Source of the DNA: Ettlia oleoabundans
Taxonomy: Eukaryota > Chlorophyta > Chlorophyceae > Chlamydomonadales
NCBI GenBank assembly: GCA_019693395.1
Contig: JAAMXP010000726.1
Coordinates: 7,268-50,817, forward strand
Direction: 5' to 3'
DNA: 43,550 bases
Below, piece after piece: positions 13,001 to 22,859 of the stretch (within the stretch, counting starts at the first letter, position 1; the number at the start of each line of letters is the position of its first letter). Position numbers and translations under genes: made by a program. Under the pieces are notes generated by a model. That model was not told where the DNA came from. It did not search any database and worked only from the letters and a program-made list of their open reading frames with translations.

Positions 13001-13301
13001 TCAGCTTGGGTAGCGGCGGCACGCCCGGCTCAGGCGCACGGCACCGCTCGAAGGCACGTTTGAAAGCGGTACTGTTTGTTGCAGGAAGCCTAGCAGTCAC
13101 GCCGCCTACACGGCCTTCCACCAACTGGTTCAGTACCGCCAAGCCCGTAGGATCGCCAAGGGCCAAGGGCTTGCTAAGCAGCACGCGGCGGTGCACCGAG
13201 CCAAAGCCGGTGCTGCTGGCTGCGCATAGGAGCAGGACGGTGGCGGCAACGGACCACAGCGCCAGCGGCCAAATCCCCGCAGCCTGCTTCCTCAAACTCA
13301 T
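10021..13301 (-). CDS. GT49 family (LARGE/B4GAT1-type) glycosyltransferase, type II membrane protein
   Basis: Exons 5' to 3': 13301-12919, 12728-12481, 12234-12110, 11837-11579, 11327-11211, 11012 to about 10941, 10850-10739, 10530-10383, 10134-10021; about 525 aa. The exon 6 donor is uncertain (10941 or 10959; both keep frame). Residues about 10-28 form one hydrophobic anchor (IWPLALWSVAATVLLLCAAS), as expected for a Golgi type II enzyme. Family signatures in order are LHMDRLPLLLSHC followed by VVYAPV, CNLRVELW, HTVVFLGSDMAAVDV, KGAALVLPAFQLTP, IYKDHGFSSSQT, GFAPFIMMRQRHVPWADERL and VQPNAFMMQLPHA. These follow the GT49 order: strand 1, DxD strand, vPAFE, YEPYxI..vPxyDERF, and the late vxPxaFxxHxPH motif. 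The DxD position reads G-S-D and the final His reads Gln, so activity or metal use may differ. The sugar donor and acceptor are unknown. The enzyme probably glycosylates secreted or wall proteins. Confidence 0.83.
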
Positions 13302-14593
13302 GCTGTATCAACCGGCAGGAAGCCGCCAAGGGGCGGGTAGCCGCCGGGAGTCTCAACAATCTGGTTCTGCGCCAAACCACCGCTCGATCTGCACGCCGCC
13401 CCAGTGGTCCCAACAGCTTCAAGCACTTTCACAAGGACGTATGTGCAGCAACCAGCGGCTAAATGCGCGGGAATAAACTCAAAACAGTGATGGGCAAGGT
13501 TTGGAAGGAAGAACGCGTTTGTCGAGCCCGTTTGTCTGTACTCATGTAAATCTCAGGCCATGATGCTGCAAGCTGTAGTGCTCACACACTGATATGGTCA
13601 GGCAGGCGGGCTTGGGCTCGTCCGGACAACGTCCCTTGCGCCGCCTTTGCGATGTGCAAGTCTTTGGTCTTCATTCAGCTGCCGTCTGCCGGGATTCTGA
13701 AAATGAACACAACGTGAGGATCCACTCCAATCTGTGCTAGCCGCCTAGTAAGCTTCGCGCGCCATCAGACCGCCCTATCCGTTGTGATGGCGGCGGACTG
13801 GCCAGCGGCGGCAGTAGTAGTGGCGGCACTTGAGGGGCCAGCGGTCAAGCAGTTCTTACCCCAGCTCAGCTGCTCAAGAGCACCAGGCTTTTGGTGGCTG
13901 GGTAAGACATTGATGGCAGCTGTGCTATGTTCTGCAGTGCTCAAATTTCCCAACAAGCCAGCATTGGCATGAAGTCACGTGGCGATGCGACAAACAATGC
14001 GTCAACAATACGATGAATAAAGTGAAGTGGAAGAGGTAGACACTCACATGCAAGAGGGCATTAGGAGGGTTCAACAATGCCCACTGCGCCCTGTTTAGCG
14101 GTGACAGTCTTCCATTGCCGCTGGACGGGCTGGCCTTCGGTTTGTTCAAAGCTGAACCTAACAAACCCACAGCCCGGCACAGGCGGTATCATGCGTGATC
14201 TCTGGCACAAAGCACGGTTACAGGGTTGAAGCAAGGTGCACAAAACATGAGTTGCATGCTGCACTTCAGCTGCGTATTCCCAAACGTGTCGACTGTTGCT
14301 ACCGGCCGGTTTTCCCTCGTCGCGATAGGCGTCCTGGCAGGCTGGCTGAGGGCTGGTTAATTAACCTCTTCAACCTCTACACCTTGATTCGATGATGAGC
14401 TATTAGTGCGTTTTGGTGACACCGCCTTCAACGTCAACAACAGCCTCAGGTCAAATGAGAGCGGTCAAGGTTGGCGAGCTGGCACCTGGGCATGCATGTC
14501 CCAAGCACCGATTTGAGTAACAGTCAACCAATTCATCCTCTGTGATGAGGTGATGGACGTCATTGGCAGCATGACGTAGGCGCCGCACCCTTG
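13302..14593. other. Long divergent intergenic region between GT49 and SET genes
   Basis: This 1.3-kb interval separates the start codons of the minus-strand glycosyltransferase and the plus-strand SET gene, so it should hold both promoters. Two weak coding suggestions exist: an ATG-started plus frame at 13787 ending in a donor-like GTAAGA near 13902, and a minus frame around 14170-14050 ending in a GTGAGT donor. Neither can be extended with matching phase or matched to a family. No repeat or RNA gene is visible. Confidence 0.5.
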
Positions 14594-17201
14594 ATGAAAA
14601 CAACACGCTGTCGCGACGCAGTGAGTCCAGACCTTCTGGAGTGGTGCAGAGCGGGAGGCGTTGCTTGGAATGGAATAGAGGCGAGGTTTGTGTCGGAGGG
14701 ATGGCGAGGAGTGCTGGCGACTCGGGACATCCCTGCTGGTGGGCGTCAGGGCTGCCGCCCTTCATCCCCTGGCCCGGCGCGTGTTTTGGAGGTGTTGAAG
14801 CATGGTCTTAACAACGACCACTGCAGCCTTTGTTTTCGTACATTCAACCGATCCAACAGGCACAACATTGTGGACTCGCGTGCCTGCTGTCATGCCGCCC
14901 CGCATCACAGTGATGCACCGTTGCTGACACGATGGCGCAGGCACATGCCTGTTGCGGGTGCCACAACGCTTGTTGATGAGTGTTGAAAGCGCACGGCAAG
15001 ACATGGATCTGGACATTGCATTGCGGCAGCATGGGGCTGCTATGAGCTCAGAGCAGGCAGGTTCCCCCGCTCGCTCATGTTTCCAATTCATTATCCATGA
15101 TTACCGTGCATGATAAAGGGCCCAATCTCCTGAATGCTTGCAAGCCAGTCTCGGAGCAGGGTAATGTGACAGTGCTTTCGAGGGTGCTAAACTGACTCAA
15201 CCCCTTGTTGAGCTGTAGCAGCCCCATTTCATATGAGATGCAGTACCAATGCAGGTGCTGGCGGTACATTTGTTGCATGAGGTGTCCAAAGGGCCCAGCT
15301 CTTTTTGGCACTCATACGTGCGCAGCCTCCCCCCCAGCTACACAACAGCCATGTGCCTCACAGAGGAGGAGGCAGCAGCACTGCAGGCCACTTACGCCGT
15401 GCAGGCAGCGCGTGCTGCGGCGGCAGCTGCGGCGGAGCAGCATGCCGGCGCGCTGCCCCTGCTGCGTGCACTGGGCCTGGCGCCAAAGTGGCGCAGCCGG
15501 GGAGCCTGGCTCTGGGCTGCCTCCACGCTTTCCAGCCGCACTATGTACCTCCCGTTTGACTCAGCAGGGGCACTGACCCCTTTTGGTGACCTGCATAACT
15601 ACCGCCCGCCCCCTGCTCCCTACACCGCCACTCTGGACCACCTGCTGGCAGCAGCTGCCTTGCTGACAGGCGCAGTGACACCACCCAGATGTGCGATAGC
15701 ACAAGGAGAACGCATGCGTACCACAGAGAATATGGCAGTGGCAGCAGGACACGCAGCGTCAGCAACGCTAGCGGCAGGAGCAGCAACAAACGCGAAGGCA
15801 GGGACTGCTGTGTGTGTGGAAGGCGTGGCCGGCGATGGGCACTTGGATGAGGAGGCCAATGAGTACCGCATTTTTGCACGCATAGAGTGAGCTGCCAGCT
15901 GCCATCGGCTGCAGTGCCCTGCCCAGTTTTGGAGTTGTGGTTACTGGGATGCCAACCTGGAGGAGGCCTCATGCCTAGCACACTGCCATGCAGGACCCTC
16001 GCCTTGACCGCATGCCTCTTACCTGCCTCCCAACCTCCCCACCAATGCTGCTACGCCTCCAAATGTGCCACCATTTGCTCTTTTTCCTGCCTGGTTGCCT
16101 GTCTGGCTGTCTGCCTGAAGCTATGCGGCAGGCGACCAGGTCTTCCTCTGCTACGGGCGGCACACAAACCTGGAGCTACTGCAGCACTACGGCTTCGTAC
16201 TGCCCTCCAACCCACACGACACCGCTTTGCTGCCGGCGCACCTGCTGCCGGCCGCGGTGCAGCAGCAGCTTGCCAGCAATGGCAGTTCTAGCAGCAGCGA
16301 AGGCAGTAGCAGTAATCGTGGTGGCTTGGGCCACCAAGCGGCAGGGGATACAGGGGTGGCAGCTGCAACAGCAGCTGCTTACCTGCATGCCAATGGCGCG
16401 CCATCCTGGGAGCTGCTGCGCGCGCTGCGCCTGGGTTGTGCCAACTCAGCAGAGCGCAAGGCACGCGCCTACCTGGCGCTTTCTGACCAGCCCATCAGCG
16501 CCGCCAGCGAGCGCGCCGCCTTTGGAGCGCTGAAAGCAGTCTGCCAGGCTGCGCTGGATGCTCTGCCTACCACCATTCAGCAGGATGAACAGCAGCTGGC
16601 AGCGCTCGCTTCAGAAGCAGCAGGGGAGCGTCTGCAGGCAGCAGCTGTGGCGCAAAGCAGCCTACCTGCGAAGCTTTCTGGTCGGCAGGAAGAGCACCTG
16701 TTGCAAGGGCAGCAGGATGAACAGCAGCTGGCAGCGCTTGCTTCAGAAGCAGCAGGGGAGCCTCTGCAGGCAGCAGCTGTGGCGCAAAGCAGCCTACCTG
16801 CGAAGCTTTCTGGTCGGCAGGAAGAGCACCTGTTGCAAGGGCAGCAGCATGCCTCCGAGCCAGTGCAGCAGCAAGCCTCGGAAGAGCTGCAGCAGCATGC
16901 AGAGCAAGCCGCAGTGCAGCAGAAGCAGCAGGAGCAGCCATTGAAGCTGGCGGGTGGGCATGCAGGGGCGCAGAGCGGCAGCTGTGGCACCTGCAGAGCT
17001 GCTGGCGGCTGCGGAACCCCAAGTCCTGAGCATTTGGAGAGGCTGCGAGTGGTGGTTGAGTGGCGCCTTCAGTACAAGCGCATCTTGCACAGTGGAGTAC
17101 ATATGTGTGATACATTGCTGGGGGCATTGGGTTCTGGGCAGCAAGCGCCGCCAGACATTGGTGCCAAGCTGGCGGCGTTGCGCAGGGCACCCCGGTGGTA
17201 G
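14594..17201 (+). CDS. SET-domain lysine methyltransferase, SETD4/SDG40 (Rubisco-LSMT-like) class
   Basis: Exons 14594-14738, 14941-15060, 15244-15886 and 16121-17201; 662 aa. An alternative GC-donor splice, 15056 joined to 15255, also keeps frame and gives 657 aa with the cleaner join SSEQ/VLAVHLL. The SET fold begins with DLLEWCRAGGVAWNGIEARF and GWRGVLATRDIPAG, followed by CLLRVPQRLLMSVESA, GPSSFWHSYVRSLPPSY, MYLPFDSAGALTPFGDLHNY, YRIFARIDYAAGDQVF and LCYGRHTNLELLQHYGF. The last block holds the C-terminal Tyr and pseudoknot motifs. An insert of about 60 residues separates GDLHNY from the final SET strand. A Rubisco-LSMT-type substrate-binding region follows (SWELLRALRLGC ... YLALSDQPIS) and is interrupted by a Gln-rich tandem duplication. 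The start is the only in-frame ATG after an upstream stop. The substrate is unknown. Family members methylate lysines on histones or chloroplast/cytosolic proteins. Confidence 0.88.
16578..16841 (+). repeat. In-frame tandem duplication, 2 x 132 bp, inside the SET gene
   Basis: Unit 1 is 16578-16709 and unit 2 is 16710-16841. Each encodes 44 residues starting QQDEQQLAALASEAAGE and ending in HLLQG. By eye the copies differ at two positions only (GCTCGC/GCTTGC, silent, and GAGCGT/GAGCCT, Arg to Pro). A further partial start of the unit (CAGCAG) follows. The near-identity points to a recent duplication or ongoing copy-number change. Confidence 0.93.
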
Positions 17202-17895
17202 CGCCACGCCTGTCATCATTATCGTGCATTTGGACATCAACAATGTTAGCTTGAGACCAATGCTGCTGGGAACCTGGGAGGCAACTGTAATCCTCGGTCG
17301 TGGAACCAAAGCAGTTGAACTGGTGTATTACAGTGGACTCAAGGGTGAATGTTACAATGCAGCGTATGGATTGGATCGAATCGAATCATGCGTGATGGAT
17401 AGGCTTCCGAAACGTAATGCTTTGACAATGGGAACCGAAACAAGGGACCTGCTTGTAAATCACATCAACCAAAGAAAGTTGCAGTGTCAGCAACTCAGCT
17501 CACAGGGCTGGTGCCTGCCCCAATAGGTTTGGTAGAACAAAACGATGGGCAAATGAAAATTACAATTACCATGGTGAAATGGGTGGCCGGCATCAAGCGG
17601 GTAAAAGGAGCGATAGAACAGGGAAAGCTGGACTTGCAGCAGGGGCATTGCCCAGGGGTTGTTGGAAAGCAGGCTCCGCAAACAATGCATTCATCGGGAC
17701 AAGGAAGGATGAGCAAACTGCAATGATGGCATGACAAGAATAGCCTGCCCATCCGTCTGTGTAGGGCGGGTGACAGCTGCAACAGCACTGCTCAGGCTCG
17801 GGGTCCTTGCAGGGCCAAGGCGGGCACTCATCGAAAACACGTCACTGCCAGGTCCTGCTGAAAGGGAGCACCTCCAGGTTAAGTGAACCGTTTGC
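17202..17895. terminator. Convergent 3' regions of SET and PDZ genes with TGTAA-type signals
   Basis: The SET 3' side carries TGTAA at 17286-17290 and at 17454-17458, 85 and 253 nt after the stop. The PDZ gene, read on the minus strand, has TGTAA (TTACA on plus, 17560-17564) about 330 nt after its stop. TGTAA is the usual chlorophyte polyadenylation signal. No coding content is supported here. Confidence 0.5.
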
Positions 17896-19288
17896 TCAGC
17901 GCAGCTGGGCATACATGTCGAGTGAGTCGATGTACCCGCTGGAGAAAGCGATTAACAGGATGATGGCGGGGGGCAGGATGAACAGCAGTGCCACTGAAGC
18001 GAAGAAGGGCGCGTCATTGCGCTCGCTTTGCTGCATCATGGAGAAGCAGCGGGAAAATGCTGTGGCATCAGTGGGAAAAAACAAAGAGGTTAAGGATGGG
18101 ATTGAGCGTCAGCATTGGGCACTGCCACGTCAAGCGGCAGCGTCAGGGGTGGCAGCGCTTCCAACCCACATCCGCCGCTGTTTTGTTTACAATGCTCCTA
18201 CACCTCTCGCCTAGGCTCCAAACAGATGCACCTTGCCACAGCTCAACTTTAGGCCGCATCAGAGACAGTGGCACCTCGAACCACTCCTTGATATAACACA
18301 CACGCACACACCCACCCACCCACCTGCTCAAAGTATTCTTTGCGCCGCTTCTGCCGCTTCTCCAGCGCAGTGAGACCCTGTTGCGCCTGCCCTCCCTCCG
18401 CCTCCCCGCCCGCCTCCTGCTGCTGGCGGTATCGCTGCTCCAGCTTCTCGGCCACCGTCAGCTCCCGCCCTGCTTCTGTCGCTGCCCCATCGCCGCCATC
18501 CATGCTGTCCATGCTGTCAACCGAAGATGCTGCCTCCACAATTGCGGTCAGCAGGTCGTCTGGGCCTGTGCTGTCACTGCTGCCGGTGGAGGTTGCATCT
18601 TCCTGCTCTGCCTCTTGCTCCTGCTTGACTGCCAGCTGAGTGGAGGCAGCCTGTGCAGCCGCACGCGCTGCTGCCACCTCCTGCTGCCATTCTGGGATGG
18701 GCTGCAATGACAGTTGCAGGGTGATCTCTTCTGGAACCCGCATACGTATCGCCTGGCGCACGTGGCGCAGGCTGGCGTTCTCGTTCAGCACCCACATCTC
18801 AGTTGGTCGGATAGGGTCTGATACCCGCAGCAGCTGTTGGCCGGGCCGCACGCCTGCCGCAGCTGCTTGAGAGCCGGGCTCAACCGAGGCGATAACAATG
18901 GCATAGCCGGGGCCCGCACGCAGCCGTCCCAGTGTCACTGCTGCCCTCATGTCGTCGCTGGGAAGATCCACCCTGCCAGGGAAATCAAAGAAAAACAAGG
19001 TGTGCAAGGTGAGACAGGTGTGTTGCAACAACACTGCCCTTCTGCCGGGCACACAGTATGCACCAAAGCAATATGCACCCAGCCTTACGTACCTCCACTG
19101 TCCGGCTTGTTCTTGTGATGCAGGCTCAGGACCTGCTGTACCTGTCACCTGGGCTGCTGGGGCAACGCCTCTGCTGTGGCGAGCCCCAGCTTCCCTGCAG
19201 TGCTGGGCAGGCACTCGCCGCCCGCAGGCTTGGCGGCGCTGCTGCCGGCCCCTTCCAACAAGGGTCTGAACTTGTGGCAGGCCGCCAT
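17896..19288 (-). CDS. PDZ-domain protein with C-terminal membrane anchor, probably plastid
   Basis: Exons 19288-19149, 18972-18324 and 18030-17896; 307 aa. The N-terminus (MAACHKFRPLLEGAGSSAAK) is rich in Ala/Ser/Lys and could be a short transit peptide. Residues about 48-135 form a PDZ-like domain (LGRLRAGPGYAIVIASVEPG, then AAGVRPGQQLLRVSDP, then EEITLQL). A long charged Ala/Gln/Glu region follows, ending with KLEQRYRQQQEAG and LEKRQKRRKEYFEQ. The C-terminus SERNDAPFFASVALLFILPP leads into one strong transmembrane helix and a short DMYAQLR tail. This architecture is seen in plant and algal thylakoid or envelope PDZ proteins. A membrane scaffold role is inference. A longer frame 5' of the first splice site reads through the introns and was not used. 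Confidence 0.72.
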
Positions 19289-19635
19289 GGCGTGATGTAG
19301 TACCTAAAGCTGCAGGATTGCGGGTAACAAGCGCCATACAGTGAATGGAGCAGCGGTGTTGTGTGGGCAAAACCTCAGACGGTGCTCAAGGGCGATTTTG
19401 GGTTGCAACTAAGCGGAACAGGAAACTATGCTCAAGCGAATAGTGCAGTGCGCGTGGTTTAAGTTTGCCACGCTTCTGAGCGGAAGAGGGTGAGCTGGAC
19501 TCGCAGCACGACAGCAGCCATATGATAAAGACGCCCTCGCGACTCCTTCGGCATTGACACACGCATCCCAGGACAGCACGATTTGCGAACAGACTCCCCA
19601 TTCGGTTTTGTCACGTCGCAACAACCGAGGGAACC
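19289..19635. promoter_or_regulatory. Divergent promoter interval (PDZ gene / 170-aa gene)
   Basis: Only 347 bp separate the two start codons, so both promoters must lie here or overlap the 5' exons. I see no clear TATA box. Open frames on the minus strand in this stretch show no family similarity. Confidence 0.5.
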
Positions 19636-20566
19636 ATGACACTACAAACGCGGCAACTTAGCAGGGTGCCCATATCCGGACGTTCCCGTGTGTCGGTTGC
19701 GCGTGGACCCGTCCGGGTCGAAGGTTTTGCGCTGCCCAAGCCTCCCGTCGAGGAAGGGCCTGGCACCGGCAGGAGGTAAGCATTGCGCCTGCTTCACGTC
19801 CGCTCAAGCTTAAAATGAACAAAACCGCGGCCGTCTGCAGCCAGTGGTGCCAGTCCCACCCACCTGCTGGAACCTGCCGCCGCCTTGGCTGGCACAACGC
19901 TCTCGCCGGCGCGTTCACTTTCAGCGCACCCTCTAGCGTTTTACCCCCCTGTCGCTCTTGTTGTCTCCTGAGTGTCTTGCACATTGCTCGCTGCAGGCAC
20001 TACCCGGACGCCCTCCATCAGCAGTATGACCTACGCCGCCGCGCTGAGAACGAGCGGTTTGATATGATGTCCACAGAAGAATGCTACAAGCTGTTTCCCC
20101 TGGTCACCCACTCCTCCACGCCGCTGCACATAGAGGACCACGAGCCAGCGGGGCTCAGCGCGCAGCGTGTAGCTGATGCGGGCCCAGCCACTGGCTGCCG
20201 AAGGTGCGCATGGCGTAGTTCGTTAGTGGGCCCCTTGCATGCTTTCACATACGTTTTTCCCAGCTTTGCATGCAATGCACGTCCAAAATGTGTTGGTTAG
20301 ATGAGTGGCATGTTCAAGGCTGGTTCATGTGCTTTTGCTGGATTCCCTGACTTGTTCTGCTTGAGACTGCTGGCTGGTGCTTGTTGTGCTCACTGTGCAG
20401 GCGCCCCGCCCCGGCCGACAGCTCGACCATGGCTCGCCGGCAGCTGCTGCCCTACCCTGGCACCCGCCCCACCGATCTGAGGCGGGAACTTATTGCCAGG
20501 CACGCGCCTGAGGTGCTGCTTGCGCAGCAACAGGAGCAGCTGCGCAAGCGTCACCTGGACGCGTGA
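19636..20566 (+). CDS. Unrecognised 170-residue protein, probably organelle targeted
   Basis: Exons 19636-19775, 19997-20203 and 20401-20566; both introns join in phase 2 with GT..GCAG borders. The first 45 residues (MTLQTRQLSRVPISGRSRVS...) are Arg/Ser/Val-rich with no acidic residue before about residue 28, typical of a plastid or mitochondrial presequence. The body is charged and helical: HYPDALHQQYDLRRRAENER, FDMMSTEECYKLFPLVTHSS, RRQLLPYPGTRPTDLRRELI, and a C-terminal helix LLAQQQEQLRKRHLDA. There is no membrane segment and no catalytic motif I recognise. The splice-consistent frame and coding-like composition make it a real gene. Its function is not assigned. It shares a 347-bp 5' interval with the PDZ membrane protein, which hints weakly at a shared compartment. 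Confidence 0.65.
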
Positions 20567-21624
20567 TGTAGAAAGGAACTCGCCCCAGGACTTGTTACCT
20601 AGCCTTGCTGGCATCACTTCAGGTCACATAAATACATTCGCCAGCCAGCCAGGCAGCCAGCCGCCCACACACTGGAGCAAGCTTAGTTTAGTTTGTACAC
20701 TATCGGTGCCGAGCAGACTATTTCAGCATTCCTCCTTGGTCGCCCCCCGTGCTTCACTTTTTGATTGCACGAGCAGGCAGCTTCAGTGCTGGCTGCCCAC
20801 TTTGCATTTTGCAGACACAGCATACTTTTTGCTCCCTCGGTTTCATTGCAATGTAGCACCGCCCCAAACAACTGGTGCATGACAGCTGATGAGCTACCTT
20901 CCCTAATCTTGTCCCCTTGCCATGCACCGTACAACACTTCTTCTAGTGCCGCACAGCATCCCACCATGCCTGTCTTCCATCCTGCCAGGCCTTTTTTCTT
21001 CACTATATTTTGCAGCACCAGCTGTAGCCACCGCGTAGGTCTTTGGCCGCACAATATCCTGTTGTGCCCGTGTGTATCATTAGGGCTTTCCTGCCTTTAA
21101 GTCGCCATTGCACTTTGTACCACCACCCGTGTTGCGCTCCTCTGGTCGTCAACTCCACCTCCTGTAACTACGGATCGTTTGGCGTAACAACTCCACAGCA
21201 GCACTCGCGTGGTGCAGAGTAGCCAGCTACTGCGGTCAGCACGCTAGTTCAGTTGGAAGCAAGCATGAACTGGCAGGGGTGCATCATCAACTGGCACTTG
21301 CAGAGGAGACGGCCTGTGTTTCATACTTGTGTGCACATGACTGGCCACCGCATGCTGGCGGCATGTGACAACCACCCTACCTGCTGCCAATCAAGGGTGC
21401 CTCCATAAGATCAAAAGAATGGTGTGCACAACAGAAGTCAAGTCAAATCATCCATCCCACAATTTACATATGTCTGCATCACGAATGCGTACGCCAAGAC
21501 AACAAGGAGCCCAAAGGGCAAGCAAAAAGGTGTGATGCACCAAACAGTGGTTGTATTTACTATATGTGGCTTACTGCGGTTAGTACGTGTTTTTGCGAAA
21601 ACTTTAGGGGAGAGCATCCCGGGC
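20567..21624. terminator. Convergent 3' regions of the 170-aa gene and SelT
   Basis: TGTAA at 21163-21167 lies about 600 nt after the plus-strand stop. On the minus strand the signal TGTAA (TTACA at 21464-21468) lies about 370 nt after the SelT stop and beyond the SECIS candidate. A SelT transcript ending there would therefore carry the SECIS. No further coding exon is supported. Confidence 0.5.
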
Positions 21625-21626
21625 CC

Positions 21627-21702
21627 TGCGGGCTGCAGGCGGGTCGGGCAGGCCACACACCCCAAAGGGCGCTTGCTGGCCTGTCGTCATGAGCAGCCGG
21701 CA
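21627..21702 (-). promoter_or_regulatory. Candidate SECIS element in the SelT 3' UTR
   Basis: Read on the minus strand, a stem (GGCTGC, 21698-21693) pairs with GCAGCC (21636-21631). Inside it is the 5' core ATGA (21690-21687), then exactly 12 nt to an unpaired AA (21674-21673). The helix CAGGCCA / TGGCCTG comes next, closed by a small CGCCC...GGGTG apical stem. The 3' core GA sits at 21645-21644. The ATGA/AA/GA layout and spacing match eukaryotic type II SECIS elements. Pairing next to the core is imperfect (A-C and C-C mismatches). It lies about 145 nt past the SelT stop, where a SECIS is required. Confidence 0.65.
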
Positions 21703-21834
21703 CAGGGTGACGGCAGGATGCACTCTCCGCTGAATCCTGTTTTGGACTATCCTGGGCAGCGAGCACAGGTGGGCTGTTGTGCACACCATTGTTGGTGCGC
21801 TTGCTGGCGAGTACTCAGTCTATTGCTGCTCAGT

Positions 21835-22859
21835 CTATTGCTGGACAGCTGCACCGGAAGCTGCCATAGCTTCGGTGATGCCGCTGACAATCTCAGTCAA
21901 ACTAGGCATGCGGCCACTGTCAAGCTTGCTAAATATGGGGGTGCCCTCATAGGAGATTTCAAAGGCGCCCGTGTTGAGCAGGTTTGAGCGCACCATGTTG
22001 CCTGCAATTGATTCCAGCAAAGCAGCAAACCGCGCGGGTGAGCGGCAACAGTTAGCTTGCACGACGCATCCCTAACAGGTCGACTGTGCTGTTGCACAAG
22101 AGTGGCAGAAAAGGCACAGCAGATTGGACACTAGCACATATTACAAAGGCAAGGGCCCGTGAATGATTGGGCGATGCAAAGACGGGTGCAGCACAGCTGG
22201 GCAGTGTGCAGCTCACCAACGAGCCACGTGCCCATCACGATGGCGGTCTGCATAACAGCGGGGGTGAAACGAGCCAGTAGAGCGGGTTATGCCTCGTTTG
22301 TTACCGACCATAGACGAGTGGAAGCTGGGCCATGGTCGTGAACAAACTGTGAGCAGCAGAAGCATGCCCTCCAAACCGCAGTATCACCTTGTTTTCCTGC
22401 AGGGCTTGCCACGTCTCCTGCGGCAGCACGATCCCCATTCGGGCTAGGTATGGCGCTGCTTGAGGGCCTACCAGCACCACAGTGGCCAGGCAAACTTGCG
22501 CAACCAGCAGCAGCTGGGCTACGAGGGCCTTGGCAGGCGCGGGAGGGTGGTTCGTGAGTGTTATCGGAAGTGCGGACCCAAAGTGCTGCCGGAGTGCCTG
22601 CTGCACTTGCACGGCAGCACCTTTAAAGGATCAGCTGGTGCAGTAGGAGAGCAGCACACCAGGTGGCGTGCCAGGGGTAGCGGCCTGCAGAGGGTTGGTG
22701 AGCGCAGATCAGAGTCGCTGGCAGGCTGACGGGCCAGCGCGGCCATGCAAGTGGCCGGCAGTAGGGCGGCACCTGTGCAGCGCCGTGTTGAGCTGCGGGA
22801 AGCATCCAAATCGCCACTAAGCACACCGCAGCAACTGTTGCTGCCTTCAAGCCCGGCAT
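21835..22859 (-). CDS. SELENOT: Selenoprotein T (UGA = selenocysteine 47)
   Basis: Exons 22859-22773, 22684-22388, 22247-22217 (31 nt) and 22001-21835; 193 aa including Sec, against about 195 in animals. Residues 1-29 are a signal peptide (MPGLKAATVAAVCLVAIW...). The thioredoxin-like redox motif is LLSYCTSUSFKG, with Cys44 and an in-frame TGA at 22631-22633 as residue 47. SelT family landmarks follow on both sides: a membrane segment at 82-102, PQETWQALQENK, VGNMVRSNLLNTGAFEISYE and GTPIFSKLDSGRMPS. Because the TGA lies between conserved blocks in one continuous reading frame within the exon, it cannot be a stop. SelT is an ER-membrane redox protein of the Rdx family. A SECIS candidate follows in the 3' UTR. 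Automatic annotation will tend to truncate this gene or start it after the TGA. Confidence 0.92.
22631..22633 (-). other. In-frame TGA selenocysteine codon
   Basis: This is codon 47 of SelT, in the motif C-T-S-U, the exact position of Sec in animal and algal SelT and of Cys in land-plant homologues. Downstream codons continue the conserved SelT reading frame (SFKGAAVQVQQALRQHFG) for another 146 residues. Confidence 0.92.

Noticed and set aside
13787..13972. Short plus-strand frame MAADWPAAAVVVAALEG... with a donor-like GTAAGA
   Set aside because: It cannot be linked in phase to any downstream exon at a normal intron length. The opposite strand is equally open, and no family similarity is seen.
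14451..14765. Minus-strand frame with VRRLRHAANDVHHLITEDELV
   Set aside because: It lies antisense to the well-supported first SET exon and has no matching exons on the minus strand.
15541..15981. Minus-strand frame across the SET gene
   Set aside because: Antisense to SET exon 3; composition mirrors the Ala-rich coding strand.
18973..19370. Upstream part of a long minus-strand frame before the PDZ domain (MALVTRNPAALG...)
   Set aside because: It reads through an intron. The spliced model starting at 19288 joins in phase exactly at VDLPSDDM and gives a coherent protein.
22623..22859. Reading the SelT first exon straight on into the intron, ending at a stop near 22623
   Set aside because: It loses all SelT motifs. 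Splicing at 22773 and decoding UGA restores the complete family pattern.
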